Shown: positions 44,012 through 53,547, numbered from the stretch's first letter. The stretch is 64,000 nucleotides of DNA from Paraburkholderia sp. BCC1886 (GCF_900996245.1 NZ_CAAJGK010000129.1:1-64000), one strand, 5' to 3'. Notes: generated by a model not told the origin, from the letters alone. Made by a program: numbers and translations.

Positions 44012-44989
44012 ATGTCCGAAGTTCTATCCGCGCGCGCGGTACCGCAAACCAGCCTGCCCGTGATCGACGTCGCGGGACTCGCGTCGGGCGATCCGTTGCA
44101 ACGCGCGGCAGTCGGTACAGCGTTGCACGCCGCCTGCATCGACAAGGGGTTTTTCTATATTTCCCACCATGGCGTCGATGCCGCGCTAATCGACGCGGCG
44201 CGTGACGCAGCCGAGCGTTTCTTCGCGCTGCCCGAAGCCGGCAAGCGCCGGTTCGACAAAGCTCAGTCGTTCTGCAATCGCGGCTATGAACCTTTGCGCG
44301 GTCAGACGCTGGAAGCGGGCACGCCGCCCGATCTGAAGGAAGGTTTCTACATCGGCAACGAATTGCCGCTGGATCATCCGCGCGTGGTGGCGCGCGATTT
44401 CAATTGCGGACCGAATCAGTGGCCCGATCACGAGAGCGCGTTCCGCCCGGCAATGGAAGCGTATTTCGCCGCGTTGTTCGCCCTGTCCCAGCGCCTCACG
44501 CGCGGGCTTGCGCTGTCGCTCGATCTGCCCGAAGACCACTTCGAGTCCTTCTGCGACGAAGCCATGGGCACGTTGCGGCTGTTGCACTATCCACCGCAAC
44601 CCGCGCAGGCCTTGCCCGAACAGAAGGGCTGCGGCGCGCATACGGACTTCGGTTGCCTCACGCTGCTGTGGCAGGACGGCAATGGCGGTCTGCAGGTGCA
44701 GGACAGCGACGGCAGCTGGATTCACGTGCCGCCGCTGCCGGGCACCTTCGTCGTCAATCTCGGCGATCTGATCGCGCGCTGGACCAACGACCGTTATCGC
44801 TCGACGCTGCATCGGGTAGTGAATGCATCGGGCCGCGAGCGCTACTCGATGCCGTTCTTTTTCACGGGGCGTCCCGATTACGTGGTCAGTTGCCTGCCGG
44901 GCTGCACGACGGGCGATGAAGCGCCGAAGTATCCGCCGATCACGGTGGTCGACCATCTGCAAGCGTGCTACCGGAGAACCTACGGATGA
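44012..44989 (+). CDS. 2-oxoglutarate/Fe(II) oxygenase of the isopenicillin-N-synthase family
   Basis: A 325-residue enzyme. The DIOX_N part is LPVIDVAGLASGD and ACIDKGFFYISHHGV. The iron ligands are His and Asp in GAHTDFGCLTLLWQD and His in RSTLHRVVN, with the RYSMPFFF arginine/serine pair that binds 2-oxoglutarate. Plant and bacterial members oxidise varied small molecules, so the substrate is unknown. AAGGAG precedes the ATG. It is translationally coupled by ATGA to the following hydrolase, which probably acts in the same pathway. Confidence 0.9.
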   Translation: MSEVLSARAVPQTSLPVIDVAGLASGDPLQRAAVGTALHAACIDKGFFYISHHGVDAALIDAARDAAERFFALPEAGKRRFDKAQSFCNRGYEPLRGQTLEAGTPPDLKEGFYIGNELPLDHPRVVARDFNCGPNQWPDHESAFRPAMEAYFAALFALSQRLTRGLALSLDLPEDHFESFCDEAMGTLRLLHYPPQPAQALPEQKGCGAHTDFGCLTLLWQDGNGGLQVQDSDGSWIHVPPLPGTFVVNLGDLIARWTNDRYRSTLHRVVNASGRERYSMPFFFTGRPDYVVSCLPGCTTGDEAPKYPPITVVDHLQACYRRTYG

Positions 44990-45789
44990 TGCCCACGCGG
45001 GTTCGCGCCGCCGGCATGCTGCTGGTCCACGGCGCGTGGCAGGGCAGTTGGGCCTGGGACGCGTGGCTACCGGAACTGGCTTCGCGGGGCTGGCCCGCGA
45101 AGGCGGTCGATCTTCCCGGCAACGGCGCCGATCCGTCGAAGGATGCCGGCTTCACCGCATCGCTCGACGGCTATGTCGACGCGTTGAGCGATGCGCTGGA
45201 CACGTTCGATGGCCCGGTGGTCGTGGTCGCGCATAGCGGCGCCGGCGTGCCGGTCTCGCAACTGGCCGAAGCGTTGCCGCAGCGCATTGCGTGCATTGTC
45301 TACGTGGCGGGCATGATGCTGCCTGCCGGCATGGGTTACGCGGAACTGGTCGAGGCCAGCGCCGCCGAGGTGCCGAACGCGAGCGGCATCGCGCCTTATC
45401 TGCAATGGAGCGACGACCGCGCGTACACCGTCGTGCCGCCCGAAGCCGCGCTGGAAATCTTTCTGCACGATTGCCCGCCGGCCGCCGCGCGCGCCGCCGC
45501 CGGCAAACTTACCGCGCAGCAGGAAAGCGGCCGCAGGGTGGTCACGACGCTTAGTGCCGAACGCTTCGGCCGCGTGCCGCGCATCTATATCGAGGCGTTG
45601 CGCGACCGCTCCGTGTTGCTGCCGCTGCAGCGCAGGATGCAGGCGCTGATGCCTGGCGCGATCGTGCGCTCGATCGACTGTGGACACGTGCCGCAACTCG
45701 CCCGGCCTGCCGAACTGGCGACGCTGGTGTGCGACGCGCTCGCGAGCATCGGCATCGGTATTGAACCCGCCGCCGCCGCCGCTCAATGA
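44986..45789 (+). CDS. Alpha/beta-hydrolase family protein
   Basis: A 267-residue protein. LLVHGAWQGSWAWD is the oxyanion-hole region, the nucleophile Ser is in VVVAHSGAGVP, and the His of the triad is in IDCGHVPQLARPAEL. The HGAWHGxWxW pattern is typical of esterase-like members related to plant salicylate-binding and hydroxynitrile-lyase-type proteins. The start overlaps the oxygenase stop by ATGA. The last seven bases overlap the end of the convergent LysR gene. Confidence 0.85.
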   Translation: MMPTRVRAAGMLLVHGAWQGSWAWDAWLPELASRGWPAKAVDLPGNGADPSKDAGFTASLDGYVDALSDALDTFDGPVVVVAHSGAGVPVSQLAEALPQRIACIVYVAGMMLPAGMGYAELVEASAAEVPNASGIAPYLQWSDDRAYTVVPPEAALEIFLHDCPPAAARAAAGKLTAQQESGRRVVTTLSAERFGRVPRIYIEALRDRSVLLPLQRRMQALMPGAIVRSIDCGHVPQLARPAELATLVCDALASIGIGIEPAAAAAQ

Positions 45790-46679
45790 AAATAGCTGAC
45801 CGCCAGATCGATGAATTCGCGCACCTTGCGCGGCACGAATTCGCGGCTCGGATAAACCAGCGACACGCCAATATCGCCATTGAGCACCGCATAGTCGGTG
45901 AGAATCTGCACGAGCGCGCCGCTGCGTAATTCGTCGGTGACCATTTCGAGCGGCAGCAGCGCAATGCCCATGGCGCCGAGCGCCGCCTGCTTCTGCATGA
46001 TCATGCTGTTCACCGTCAGCGACGGATCGAGCGCGATGCTCGCTTCGTTGCCCTCGTGGTCGCTGAACACCCACGTCTGCGGATTGGTATCGAGCGGCGC
46101 GGCAATCAGCCGGTGCGCGGCCAGATCGGCCGGGACGTGCGGATAACCGGCGTGGTCCAGATACGCGGCGGCGGCCACCGGCACCGCGCGCGAATCGACC
46201 AGACGCCGCGCTACCAGAGATTCCGAGCGGATCATGTGCTCGGTGACGATGCCGACGTCGAAGCCGCCTTCGAGCAGATCAACACGCTTCTCGGTGAGCG
46301 TGACGCGCAGCTTCACGAGCGGAAACGCGGCCTGATAGGTCGCGAATAGCGGCGTCAGGCGGAACAGCGAAAAGCTGCCGAGCGCGACGATTCGCAACTC
46401 GCCCGCCACTTCCTTCGACGTGGTGGTGGCGCGCGACTCGACTTCGTCGAGTTCGGCGAGCAGCACGCGGCAGCCGGTCGCGTAATCCGCACCGGCTTCG
46501 GTCAGCACCACCTTGCGGGTGGTGCGCTGAAACAGCCGGATGCCCAGATGTTTTTCGAGGCTCGACACATGGCGCGTGACGACCGAGGTCGACACGTTCA
46601 GTTGCTCCGCGGCCTGCGCGAAGCTGGCCACGTCGGCGACCTTGATGAAGGCCTGCATGGCCTGGAAGAGATTGATCAT
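45783..46679 (-). CDS. LysR-type transcriptional regulator
   Basis: A 298-residue regulator of the CrgA/DsdC-like branch: NLFQAMQAFIKVADVASFAQ, LNVSTSVVTRHVSSLEKHLG-IRLFQRTTRKVVLTEAG, then a substrate domain ending FVPRKVREFIDLAVSYF. It starts 18 bp after the stop of the amidohydrolase gene on the same strand, so the two are probably one transcript. Its targets may be the convergent oxygenase-hydrolase pair or its own operon. Confidence 0.9.
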   Translation of the reverse strand: MINLFQAMQAFIKVADVASFAQAAEQLNVSTSVVTRHVSSLEKHLGIRLFQRTTRKVVLTEAGADYATGCRVLLAELDEVESRATTTSKEVAGELRIVALGSFSLFRLTPLFATYQAAFPLVKLRVTLTEKRVDLLEGGFDVGIVTEHMIRSESLVARRLVDSRAVPVAAAAYLDHAGYPHVPADLAAHRLIAAPLDTNPQTWVFSDHEGNEASIALDPSLTVNSMIMQKQAALGAMGIALLPLEMVTDELRSGALVQILTDYAVLNGDIGVSLVYPSREFVPRKVREFIDLAVSYFH

Positions 46680-46697
46680 GTGAAGGGGGAAACCTGT

Positions 46698-47918
46698 TCA
46701 GACCGCCGGCGCGGCGCCGTGGCGCGCGACGACTTTGCCGTTGGCCACCACCAGCCTGCGCGGCGGCCGCGCGACGATGGCGTGCGCGAGCGTGTCCGCC
46801 GCGACCAGCACGAGGTCCGCGCGCGCGCCGACGTGCAGGCCGTAGTCCGCGAAACCGCACGCGCGGGCGGCGATGCTGCTGACGCAGTCGAACGCGAGCG
46901 CCAGATCGTCGTCGCGGCGCAGACCGTTGCGCATCGCGATCAGCATCGCGCGCTCCAGCATGTCGGGCGAACCGTAGGGCGTCCACGTATCGCGCACGCC
47001 GTCGTTGCCGCCGAACAGGGTTACGCCCATCGCGAGACAAGCCTTGAGCGAGGGCACGGGCACCGAAGGCGGCGCCGTGGTCAGCAGCGCGACCTGCAAG
47101 TCGGCGAGCCGCGCGAGCAGCGCGTCGCGTTCGCGCTCGGGCAGCGCACCGAGACAGAACGCGTGACTGACGACCACGCGCCCCTGCATGCCATGCGCGG
47201 CCACCCGGTCGAGCAGCAGACCTAACGTGAAAGCGCCGAGTTCGGCGGGCTCGTGCAGATGAATGTCGACCGGTTTGCCGTAACGCTCGGCGAGTCCGAA
47301 CGTGACGTCGAGCGAGCGCACCGGATCGCCGTCGATGGACGCCGGGTCGAGCGCGCCGAGCACATCGGCGCCGGCTTCCAGCGCCTCGCCGAGCAGCGCG
47401 TCGGTGCCGGGACGGCCGAGCACGCCCGACTGCGGAAACGCGACGATCTGCATGTCGAGCACCTCGCGCAACGTCTCACGCGTGGCGAGGACGCCTTCGA
47501 GATGACGCAGACCGGCAACGGTGTCGATATCGACGTGAGTGCGTAGCCGCGTGGTGCCGGCCTGCAGGAACGCTTGCGCCAATGCCAGCGATTGCACGCC
47601 GGCGTCATGACCGCTGTGCGCGCGCCAATGGCGTTCGTTCTCGATACGGTCGGTAAGTTTCGGGCCGACCTCGTTGCGATACCACGGCATGCCCCACGTC
47701 GTCTTGTCCAGATGCGTATGACCTTCGACGAAACCGGGCAGCAGCAGCGCGCCTGCGCCGTCTTCCAGCGCGGTGGCGGCATCGCGCGGCAGGTTAGGGC
47801 CGAGTGCGGCGATGCGGCCGTCGACGATCGACACGTCGACGCGGCTGCCATCGACTTGCCGGACATCGGTGACGAGCAGGGTATGGGGCTGATGAGACGG
47901 AGTGGCGGTGGCGGTCAT
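46698..47918 (-). CDS. Amidohydrolase, cytosine-deaminase-like
   Basis: A 406-residue metal-dependent hydrolase. Metal ligands are visible in GFVEGHTHLDKT (HxH), VDIHLHEP and VVSHAFCLG, and the catalytic Asp is in FGGNDGVRDTWTPYGSPDML, the pattern of the CodA group. It could deaminate cytosine or a related N-heterocycle; the exact substrate is unknown. Start MTATATPSH at 47918 is chosen as the first codon next to the conserved region; an in-frame ATG at 48128 would extend it into intergenic DNA. No cytosine permease is next to it. Confidence 0.83.
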   Translation of the reverse strand: MTATATPSHQPHTLLVTDVRQVDGSRVDVSIVDGRIAALGPNLPRDAATALEDGAGALLLPGFVEGHTHLDKTTWGMPWYRNEVGPKLTDRIENERHWRAHSGHDAGVQSLALAQAFLQAGTTRLRTHVDIDTVAGLRHLEGVLATRETLREVLDMQIVAFPQSGVLGRPGTDALLGEALEAGADVLGALDPASIDGDPVRSLDVTFGLAERYGKPVDIHLHEPAELGAFTLGLLLDRVAAHGMQGRVVVSHAFCLGALPERERDALLARLADLQVALLTTAPPSVPVPSLKACLAMGVTLFGGNDGVRDTWTPYGSPDMLERAMLIAMRNGLRRDDDLALAFDCVSSIAARACGFADYGLHVGARADLVLVAADTLAHAIVARPPRRLVVANGKVVARHGAAPAV

Positions 47919-48219
47919 GGCAGGCGTTGGCTGGCGATGCCGACCGTCGGGCCGCGCTGCGCTATGCGGCGGCCACGGTGGGCATGATGTCTCGAAAGCG
48001 CGGACCCGTGACGCGGGAGAAAAACACGGCGTCCGGGCGGCGGGTGAATTGTACTTCGCGACGCCCGCACGATTGCCAGGGAATCTTCGAATGGCAGTGC
48101 GCGAGACGTCCGATCGTTCGGGTTGCACGCTTCGACGTGCGATCTAACCGGGAGCAGCGCGAGATCAGCGCGAGATCAACGCGAGATCAACGCGAGATCA
48201 ACGCGCAATCAACGCGCAA
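47919..48219. other. Intergenic region with 11-bp repeats
   Basis: About 300 bp between the amidohydrolase start and the end of the large Hsp70 gene. The distal part is the 11-bp tandem repeat at 48158-48234. No coding frame is supported; the amidohydrolase promoter must lie in the proximal part. Confidence 0.55.
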
Positions 48220-48234
48220 TCACCGCGCAATCAG
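48158..48234. repeat. 11-bp tandem repeat over the 3' end of the large Hsp70 gene
   Basis: Seven consecutive units: CGCGAGATCAG, three CGCGAGATCAA, then CGCGCAATCAA, CGCGCAATCAC, CGCGCAATCAG. The last copies include the stop codon region and final codons of the Hsp70 gene (stop at 48220-48222). Confidence 0.95.
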
Positions 48235-51102
48235 TTTGAGGCCAACCGGCAGCGCTTCGCCGAACACCCGGCCTTCGTCGGCATCGTCCAGCTCGACGGT
48301 TTCGCGCACCATCGCGAGCCACGCGTGCGGCGCCCCGGCCGTTTCGAGCCGACGCACGACGCTCTCGCGCAACGCATCGGGCAAATCGCGCGAGCGGTCG
48401 CCGGTCATCCGGGCAATCTGCACCGCGGCGAACGCGGCGGGATCGACCTTTTTCCAGTCGAGCGCCAGAATCGCCTCCAGCCAGCGCGCGGCGACTTCCG
48501 GCGGGACGACGCTATGCGCGCTGCCGTAGAACGGCCGCCGCGCGCCGATCCGCCCGACCGCCCACCAGCTCTGATGGTTTTCCGCGGGCTTTTTGAGCCG
48601 CGTCAGGACCGACTCGCCGAGTTCGATCTTGCGTTCGACCGGAATGCGTTCAAGCGATGCGCTCAGGCGAACCATATCGGTAAAGCCGGTTTTCGCGACG
48701 TCGAACGGCAGCTTGAGACGCGTCTGCGCCGCGCCCTGCAGATACGCCATCGCGTCGAGCACGCGCAGTTGCGCGGTTTCGTCGAGACCGCCGGCGGCGC
48801 GGCGCCACAGCGTCCACCATTCGGACCAGACCTGGCTGTCGTTGACGTATTGAATGCCGTCGTCGAACAGCGACCACACCTGGTCGACGCGCCATTCGTC
48901 GAGCGGATAGCCGAAGCCCGGCCGCAAGCAAAAGCCCGCCAGGTTCAGCCAGAGCCGTTCGTGATCCGCCGAGCGCCGCCGCCGGCGCACGCGTTCCCAA
49001 AGCGCACCGAACAGTTCGCGCAGCAGCGCGCTGTTCCAGCCGTCGCGCGGACCGAGCAACTGTTCGAGTTGTGCGCGCAGACGTTTCACTTCTTTCGGAT
49101 CGACCTTCTGCGCGCGTGCGCCGAAGCTGCGGTCGATCTGTTCGATCGCCTGATCGAGCGCCGGGTGGCGGGCGTGGGCCGGATCGGCGGCGGCGAGATC
49201 GACTTGCGCATCGTCGCGGCGCAACTGGAATTCGAGCAGCCAGCGTTGCCCGGGGGACGCGATTTCGATGCAGTGCACGTCGAGCGTGCCGACCTCGGTG
49301 AGCGAGGTCGCGATGCGGACTTCGGTTTCGTGGCGCGTGCCGTTCGAACCCTGCGCGGCGACGACGGTGGCGAGCGGCGGCAGACGCACGAAGTCGCCCC
49401 CGGCGAGTTCGACGAGTTCGCCGGGAAGATAGCGCGTGTCGGCGCTCGACGACACCAGATGGAAGCGCACCGGATGCCCGAGACGCAGTGCAAACGTGCG
49501 ATCGGCGATCAGGATTTCATGGCCTTCCCCGGTGCCGCGCGGCAGCAGACAGATGCCGCGTGGCGGGGCGTCGGCCGCGCCTTCGTCCAGCACGAGAAAG
49601 TAGCTGCGCGGCGAGCCGCCGCCGATTTTCGGCGCGTTGCCCGCACGCGCCAGCGTGTAAGCCACCGCGCCGCGGGCGACCGCGACGTCGGGGTTGTCGT
49701 TGTGCAGCACGTTGAGCGGCGCACCGCGCCAGCCGCCCAAGGTGTCGGCGAGTCGTCGCGTGAGCGCGTCCGCGCGGAACACGCCGCCGTTCAGCAGCAG
49801 CGTGTCGGGAATGGGGAGGGGCAGCGGCGTGGTCTTGTCAGAGGACTCAGCGGACTCAGCGGACTCTGCGGACTCAGCGGAAACCGGCGCGTCGCCATTC
49901 AGCGCCGCACGCGATTGCGCCGCGAAGCGGCTCAGAAAAGCCGCGATATGACGCGTGACGGCGGCATCGGCGGCGTAAGGCAGCCCGAATTCGACGAGCG
50001 CGCCGCGTGGCCGCCCGGGCCGTTCGTGCGACCCCACGACCGGAAAGAATCCGTCGACGATGATCTGCTCGACTTCCGCTCGCGTGACCTGCACCGTGCG
50101 CGCGCCGCCGATCAGCTTCGAACCGGCGCCGAGCAGGGTGATCGGGACGGTATCGGGCGCTTGCGGCCCCAACAGCAGCTCCTTGGCGGCGCGGCAGCGT
50201 TCCACCAGTTGCGAGAGGCTGGCCGCCGACAACCGCGCGCGCTCCGTGCCGCTCGGCGCGAGGCGCGCTTCGACGCGATGCGCGAGCGCCAGGTCCATGT
50301 TGTCGCCGCCCAGCATCAGATGATTGCCCACGCCAATACGCGTCAATTGCGGCATGGCCGACGCGTCGCCCGGTTTCACTTCGATCAGCGTGAGGTCGGT
50401 CGTGCCGCCGCCAACGTCGCAGATCAGCACGAGCCGGGTCTGCTCCAGTTCGGCGGCAAGCCGCTCGCGTTGCTGGAACAGCCAGTCGTAGAACGCGGCC
50501 TGCGGTTCTTCCAGTAGCCGCAGTTTGGGCAAGCCTGCCTGACGCGCCGCCTGTACGGTGAGCGCCCGCGCGCCTTCGTCGAACGAGGCGGGAACGGTCA
50601 ATACGAGGTCTTGCGTTTCGAGTGGCGCGTCGGGGAACCGCCGATTCCATGCGGCCCGCACATGCGCGAGGTAGCTGGCGCTGGCCTCGAGCGGTGAGAC
50701 TTTGCGGACGTCGTCGGGCGCGCCCCACGGCAGGATGGACGCGGTGCGATCGACCGAAGCGTGGGACAGCCAGCTTTTCGCGCTCGCGACCAGCCGCCCC
50801 GGCACCTGCGCGCCGAGTGTGCGCGCGAGCCGGCCGATCACGACGGGTTGATCGTGTCGGGCGTCCCGACTCGAAGCAGCGGCGGGCGCCGACGCTGCCC
50901 ACGGCAGCGCCAGATCGCCCGCTTTCAACTCGCCGGGCGCCGCGTGATAGCGCGCGGACGGCAGCAGCGGCCGCGCGGCGACTTCGCCCGGACTCACCAG
51001 TTGCTCGATCCCGAACACGTGAATCTGCGTCGAGCCCGCCTCGGCGTAGGCGAGCACCGTGTTGCTGGTGCCGAGATCGATACCGACGCTGTACCGCTTC
51101 AT
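48220..51102 (-). CDS. Hsp70-family protein with long C-terminal extension (DUF3731-type)
   Basis: A 960-residue protein. The actin-like ATPase domain has phosphate motifs GIDLGTSNTVLAY and ICDVGGGTTDLTLIEV, and the adenosine motif region LLLNGGVFRADALTRR. A Ser/Ala/Glu repeat (AESAESAESAES) lies within the ATPase part near residue 415. The C-terminal 350 residues (KEVKRLRAQLEQLLGPRDGW, GALWERVRRRRRSADHERLW, WWAVGRIGARRPFYGS) are not a DnaK substrate domain; I recall this extension as DUF3731. Last gene of a three-gene operon, one base after the smaller Hsp70. Clients unknown. Confidence 0.88.
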   Translation of the reverse strand: MKRYSVGIDLGTSNTVLAYAEAGSTQIHVFGIEQLVSPGEVAARPLLPSARYHAAPGELKAGDLALPWAASAPAAASSRDARHDQPVVIGRLARTLGAQVPGRLVASAKSWLSHASVDRTASILPWGAPDDVRKVSPLEASASYLAHVRAAWNRRFPDAPLETQDLVLTVPASFDEGARALTVQAARQAGLPKLRLLEEPQAAFYDWLFQQRERLAAELEQTRLVLICDVGGGTTDLTLIEVKPGDASAMPQLTRIGVGNHLMLGGDNMDLALAHRVEARLAPSGTERARLSAASLSQLVERCRAAKELLLGPQAPDTVPITLLGAGSKLIGGARTVQVTRAEVEQIIVDGFFPVVGSHERPGRPRGALVEFGLPYAADAAVTRHIAAFLSRFAAQSRAALNGDAPVSAESAESAESAESSDKTTPLPLPIPDTLLLNGGVFRADALTRRLADTLGGWRGAPLNVLHNDNPDVAVARGAVAYTLARAGNAPKIGGGSPRSYFLVLDEGAADAPPRGICLLPRGTGEGHEILIADRTFALRLGHPVRFHLVSSSADTRYLPGELVELAGGDFVRLPPLATVVAAQGSNGTRHETEVRIATSLTEVGTLDVHCIEIASPGQRWLLEFQLRRDDAQVDLAAADPAHARHPALDQAIEQIDRSFGARAQKVDPKEVKRLRAQLEQLLGPRDGWNSALLRELFGALWERVRRRRRSADHERLWLNLAGFCLRPGFGYPLDEWRVDQVWSLFDDGIQYVNDSQVWSEWWTLWRRAAGGLDETAQLRVLDAMAYLQGAAQTRLKLPFDVAKTGFTDMVRLSASLERIPVERKIELGESVLTRLKKPAENHQSWWAVGRIGARRPFYGSAHSVVPPEVAARWLEAILALDWKKVDPAAFAAVQIARMTGDRSRDLPDALRESVVRRLETAGAPHAWLAMVRETVELDDADEGRVFGEALPVGLKLIAR

Positions 51103-51103
51103 C

Positions 51104-52957
51104 TCATTCGGCCGTGACGCCGCCGCGCACGTCGAATTCGACCTTCCAGCGCTCGTCGCTGCCGCGCGGGATCGCTTCGAGTTCGAGCGTGCCCGCCTCG
51201 GTCACGCGCGCGTGCAGTTTGACCGGCACCACGTCGCCGGCCGTGCGCCCGGCCGCCGGCAGCGTCGCCTGAATTTCCTCGAGTTCCTGAAGCTCTTCGG
51301 GACCCCAGAAGTCGAGCAGCGTGCCGACCTGATCCTGACGACGTACCGACGATCCGAAGAAGCGGAAGTGCACCGGTTCACCGACCACGAGCCCGAATTC
51401 CTGCGCGGGCAAGGGCGCGTCGGTACCTTCTTCCATGCCGAACGGCGCCACGCACAGCGCCTGCAACGGCGGTTCGAGCCCCGGCACCGCGGGCATCGCC
51501 GATTCGATCGCGATGTAGTAGGCGCGCGCCGTGCCGCCGCGAATCCGCACGCCCTGGCCGCGTCGCACGTAGCCGTAATAGGCCGCGCCGCGCGCCACCG
51601 CGAGGTCGAGATCGGCGCCTTCGAGCAGGCGCGCGGGCGGCGCGTTTTCAGCGCCGAGCCACTGGTTGAGGGTGCCCATCAGACGCTCGACCAGCAACGC
51701 CGACTTGAACACCCCGCCGTTGAACAGCACCGCGGTCGGATGCAGGAAACTCGCATCGGACGGTTGGGCCAGATCGCGCAGGCCGTCGAGTTCGGCGAGC
51801 GCGCCGACCTGACGACCCAGAAACGCCGCCAGATGCCGCGTGATGCCGGCGTCCTGCGCATACGGCAGACCGAGTTGCGTGAGACCGGCGCGCGCGCGGC
51901 TGACCGGACGCGCCGCGCTATCGACCGGCGGGAAGAAGCCTTCGAGAATGATCTGCGTGAGTTCGGCGCGCGTGAGTTCGGTGCGGATCGATCCGCCGAT
52001 CAGCTTCGAGCCGCGGCTCGGCACGACGAGCGGCACGGTGTCGACGCTCGGGTCGGACAGCAGCGTTTCCTTGGCGGAGCGGCACGCGTAGGTGAGGGCG
52101 CGCAGTTGCCACGCGTCGGCCTGGGTACCGGCTGCCGCCAGCTTGCGCGCGACCACGTGCGCGAGCGCGAGGTCCATGTTGTCGCCGCCGAGCAGAATGT
52201 GTTCGCCGACCGCGACGCGATGCAGTTCGAGATTGCCGTCGCGCTCGATTACCGCGATCAGCGAGAGGTCGGTCGTGCCGCCGCCCACGTCCACCACCAG
52301 GATGATGTCGCCGACCTTGACCTGCTTGCGCCACTGGCCGCCGCTCTTCTGGATCCAGCTATACAGCGCGGCTTGCGGCTCTTCGAGCAGCGTCATGCGG
52401 CCGTAGCCGGCGGCTTCGGCGGCTTCGGCCGTCAGTTCGCGGGCGGCCGGATCGAACGATGCAGGGATCGTCACCGTGATGTCCTGCTGGCCGAACGGCG
52501 CGTCCGGATGGACGTGGTCCCAGGCTTCGCGCAAATGCGTCAGATAGCGTACCGAGCTTTCCAGCGGCGAGACGCGCGCGACTTCCGGCGGCGCGTCGTT
52601 GGGCAGAATCGCCGCGCGGCGGTCGACGCCCGGGTGACACAGCCAGCTTTTCGCGCTGGACACGAGGCGGATCGGCGTCGCCGCGCCACGGCTGCGGGCG
52701 AACTCGCCGACCGCGAATTCGCGTTGACCCGTCCACGGCAGATACAGGTCGCCGGACGCGAGTTCGTCCGGATGCGGCAGGTACAGGAACGAAGGCAGCA
52801 GATCGAGATTGTCGATTGCGCCGGGGCCGCTGAGTTGCGCGATCGGCAGCACGCTCTGGCTGGTTTTCTCGCCGTCGCTGGCGTGGGTGTCGACGTAGGA
52901 CAGTGCGCAGTGGGTCGTGCCCAGATCGATGCCGATGGAATAGCGGGCGCCGCTCAC
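51104..52957 (-). CDS. Hsp70-family protein
   Basis: A 617-residue Hsp70-like ATPase: GIDLGTTHCALSYVD, LVVDVGGGTTDLSLIAV and AVLFNGGVFKSALLVERL. The C-terminal part (about 470-617) is beta-rich and ends with VKFDVRGGVTAE-like KVEFDVRGGVTAE; it is shorter than in DnaK and lacks the usual lid and EEVD-type tail. It starts by ATGA overlap with the DUF2760 gene. Two divergent Hsp70s side by side suggest a dedicated chaperone complex; no DnaJ or GrpE is nearby. Confidence 0.9.
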   Translation of the reverse strand: MSGARYSIGIDLGTTHCALSYVDTHASDGEKTSQSVLPIAQLSGPGAIDNLDLLPSFLYLPHPDELASGDLYLPWTGQREFAVGEFARSRGAATPIRLVSSAKSWLCHPGVDRRAAILPNDAPPEVARVSPLESSVRYLTHLREAWDHVHPDAPFGQQDITVTIPASFDPAARELTAEAAEAAGYGRMTLLEEPQAALYSWIQKSGGQWRKQVKVGDIILVVDVGGGTTDLSLIAVIERDGNLELHRVAVGEHILLGGDNMDLALAHVVARKLAAAGTQADAWQLRALTYACRSAKETLLSDPSVDTVPLVVPSRGSKLIGGSIRTELTRAELTQIILEGFFPPVDSAARPVSRARAGLTQLGLPYAQDAGITRHLAAFLGRQVGALAELDGLRDLAQPSDASFLHPTAVLFNGGVFKSALLVERLMGTLNQWLGAENAPPARLLEGADLDLAVARGAAYYGYVRRGQGVRIRGGTARAYYIAIESAMPAVPGLEPPLQALCVAPFGMEEGTDAPLPAQEFGLVVGEPVHFRFFGSSVRRQDQVGTLLDFWGPEELQELEEIQATLPAAGRTAGDVVPVKLHARVTEAGTLELEAIPRGSDERWKVEFDVRGGVTAE

Positions 52958-53547
52958 AGTTCCACCTCGGCGGGGGCGATGATCTTCAGATCGTGGCTTT
53001 CGCTCACGCGTGGCAGGCGCACGTCGTCGACCCGCCAGCCGCGATGGCTGAGCGTGCCGGTGAACGGCGCGCGGCCGACCACGTTACCGGTCAGGCGCAC
53101 CGCGCCTGCGTCGAAACCTTCGGCGAGCGTGATGCGGCTGCCCTCGGTTTCGCTGCGAACCGGATGCAGCGTGAAATGTTCGCGGATTGCCGTGCGGCAG
53201 CCTTCGTGAACCAGGCGGGCGGCGGCGCCGATGTCGGCGTCACTGAAGCGCTGGATGTCTTCCTCGACGAAATCGATCAGACGGGCGTCGCGTTGCAGCA
53301 GGCCGAGCAGTTGCAGTGCGGCGTCGGGGGTGGCTTCTTTCAGGACGGGGGCGGGTGTCGGGGCCGCAGCGGGCGCTGGGGCCGGCTTCGCGGCTGGGGC
53401 GGCGCTGGCGGCAGATGCGGTGGCGGCCGTGCCATCACGCAGACGCAGCACGCTGCCGGCGAATTCGGCATCGCCGAGAATGCGGAAAAAAGTGCCTACG
53501 GCAAGCGAAATCCTGCCGAGGAAAGAGGGATTCGAATCGGTCATCAA
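52954..53547 (-). CDS. DUF2760-type protein
   Basis: A 197-residue protein. After a short N-terminus (FLGRISLAVGTFFRILGD) comes an Ala/Pro-rich linker (about 45-68), then a helical segment (DAALQLLGLLQRDARLIDFVEEDIQRFSD broken here as LLGLLQRDARLIDFVEED) and a C-terminal beta-rich part. I recall this as DUF2760, a family found with paired Hsp70 genes. First gene of the chaperone operon. CAGGAG lies upstream; the second ATG at 53544 has slightly better spacing. Function unknown. Confidence 0.82.
   Translation of the reverse strand: MMTDSNPSFLGRISLAVGTFFRILGDAEFAGSVLRLRDGTAATASAASAAPAAKPAPAPAAAPTPAPVLKEATPDAALQLLGLLQRDARLIDFVEEDIQRFSDADIGAAARLVHEGCRTAIREHFTLHPVRSETEGSRITLAEGFDAGAVRLTGNVVGRAPFTGTLSHRGWRVDDVRLPRVSESHDLKIIAPAEVEL

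Noticed and set aside
48325..53209. Two 700-codon plus-strand frames opposite the Hsp70 genes
   Set aside because: Antisense shadows; the Hsp70 phosphate motifs are on the minus strand.
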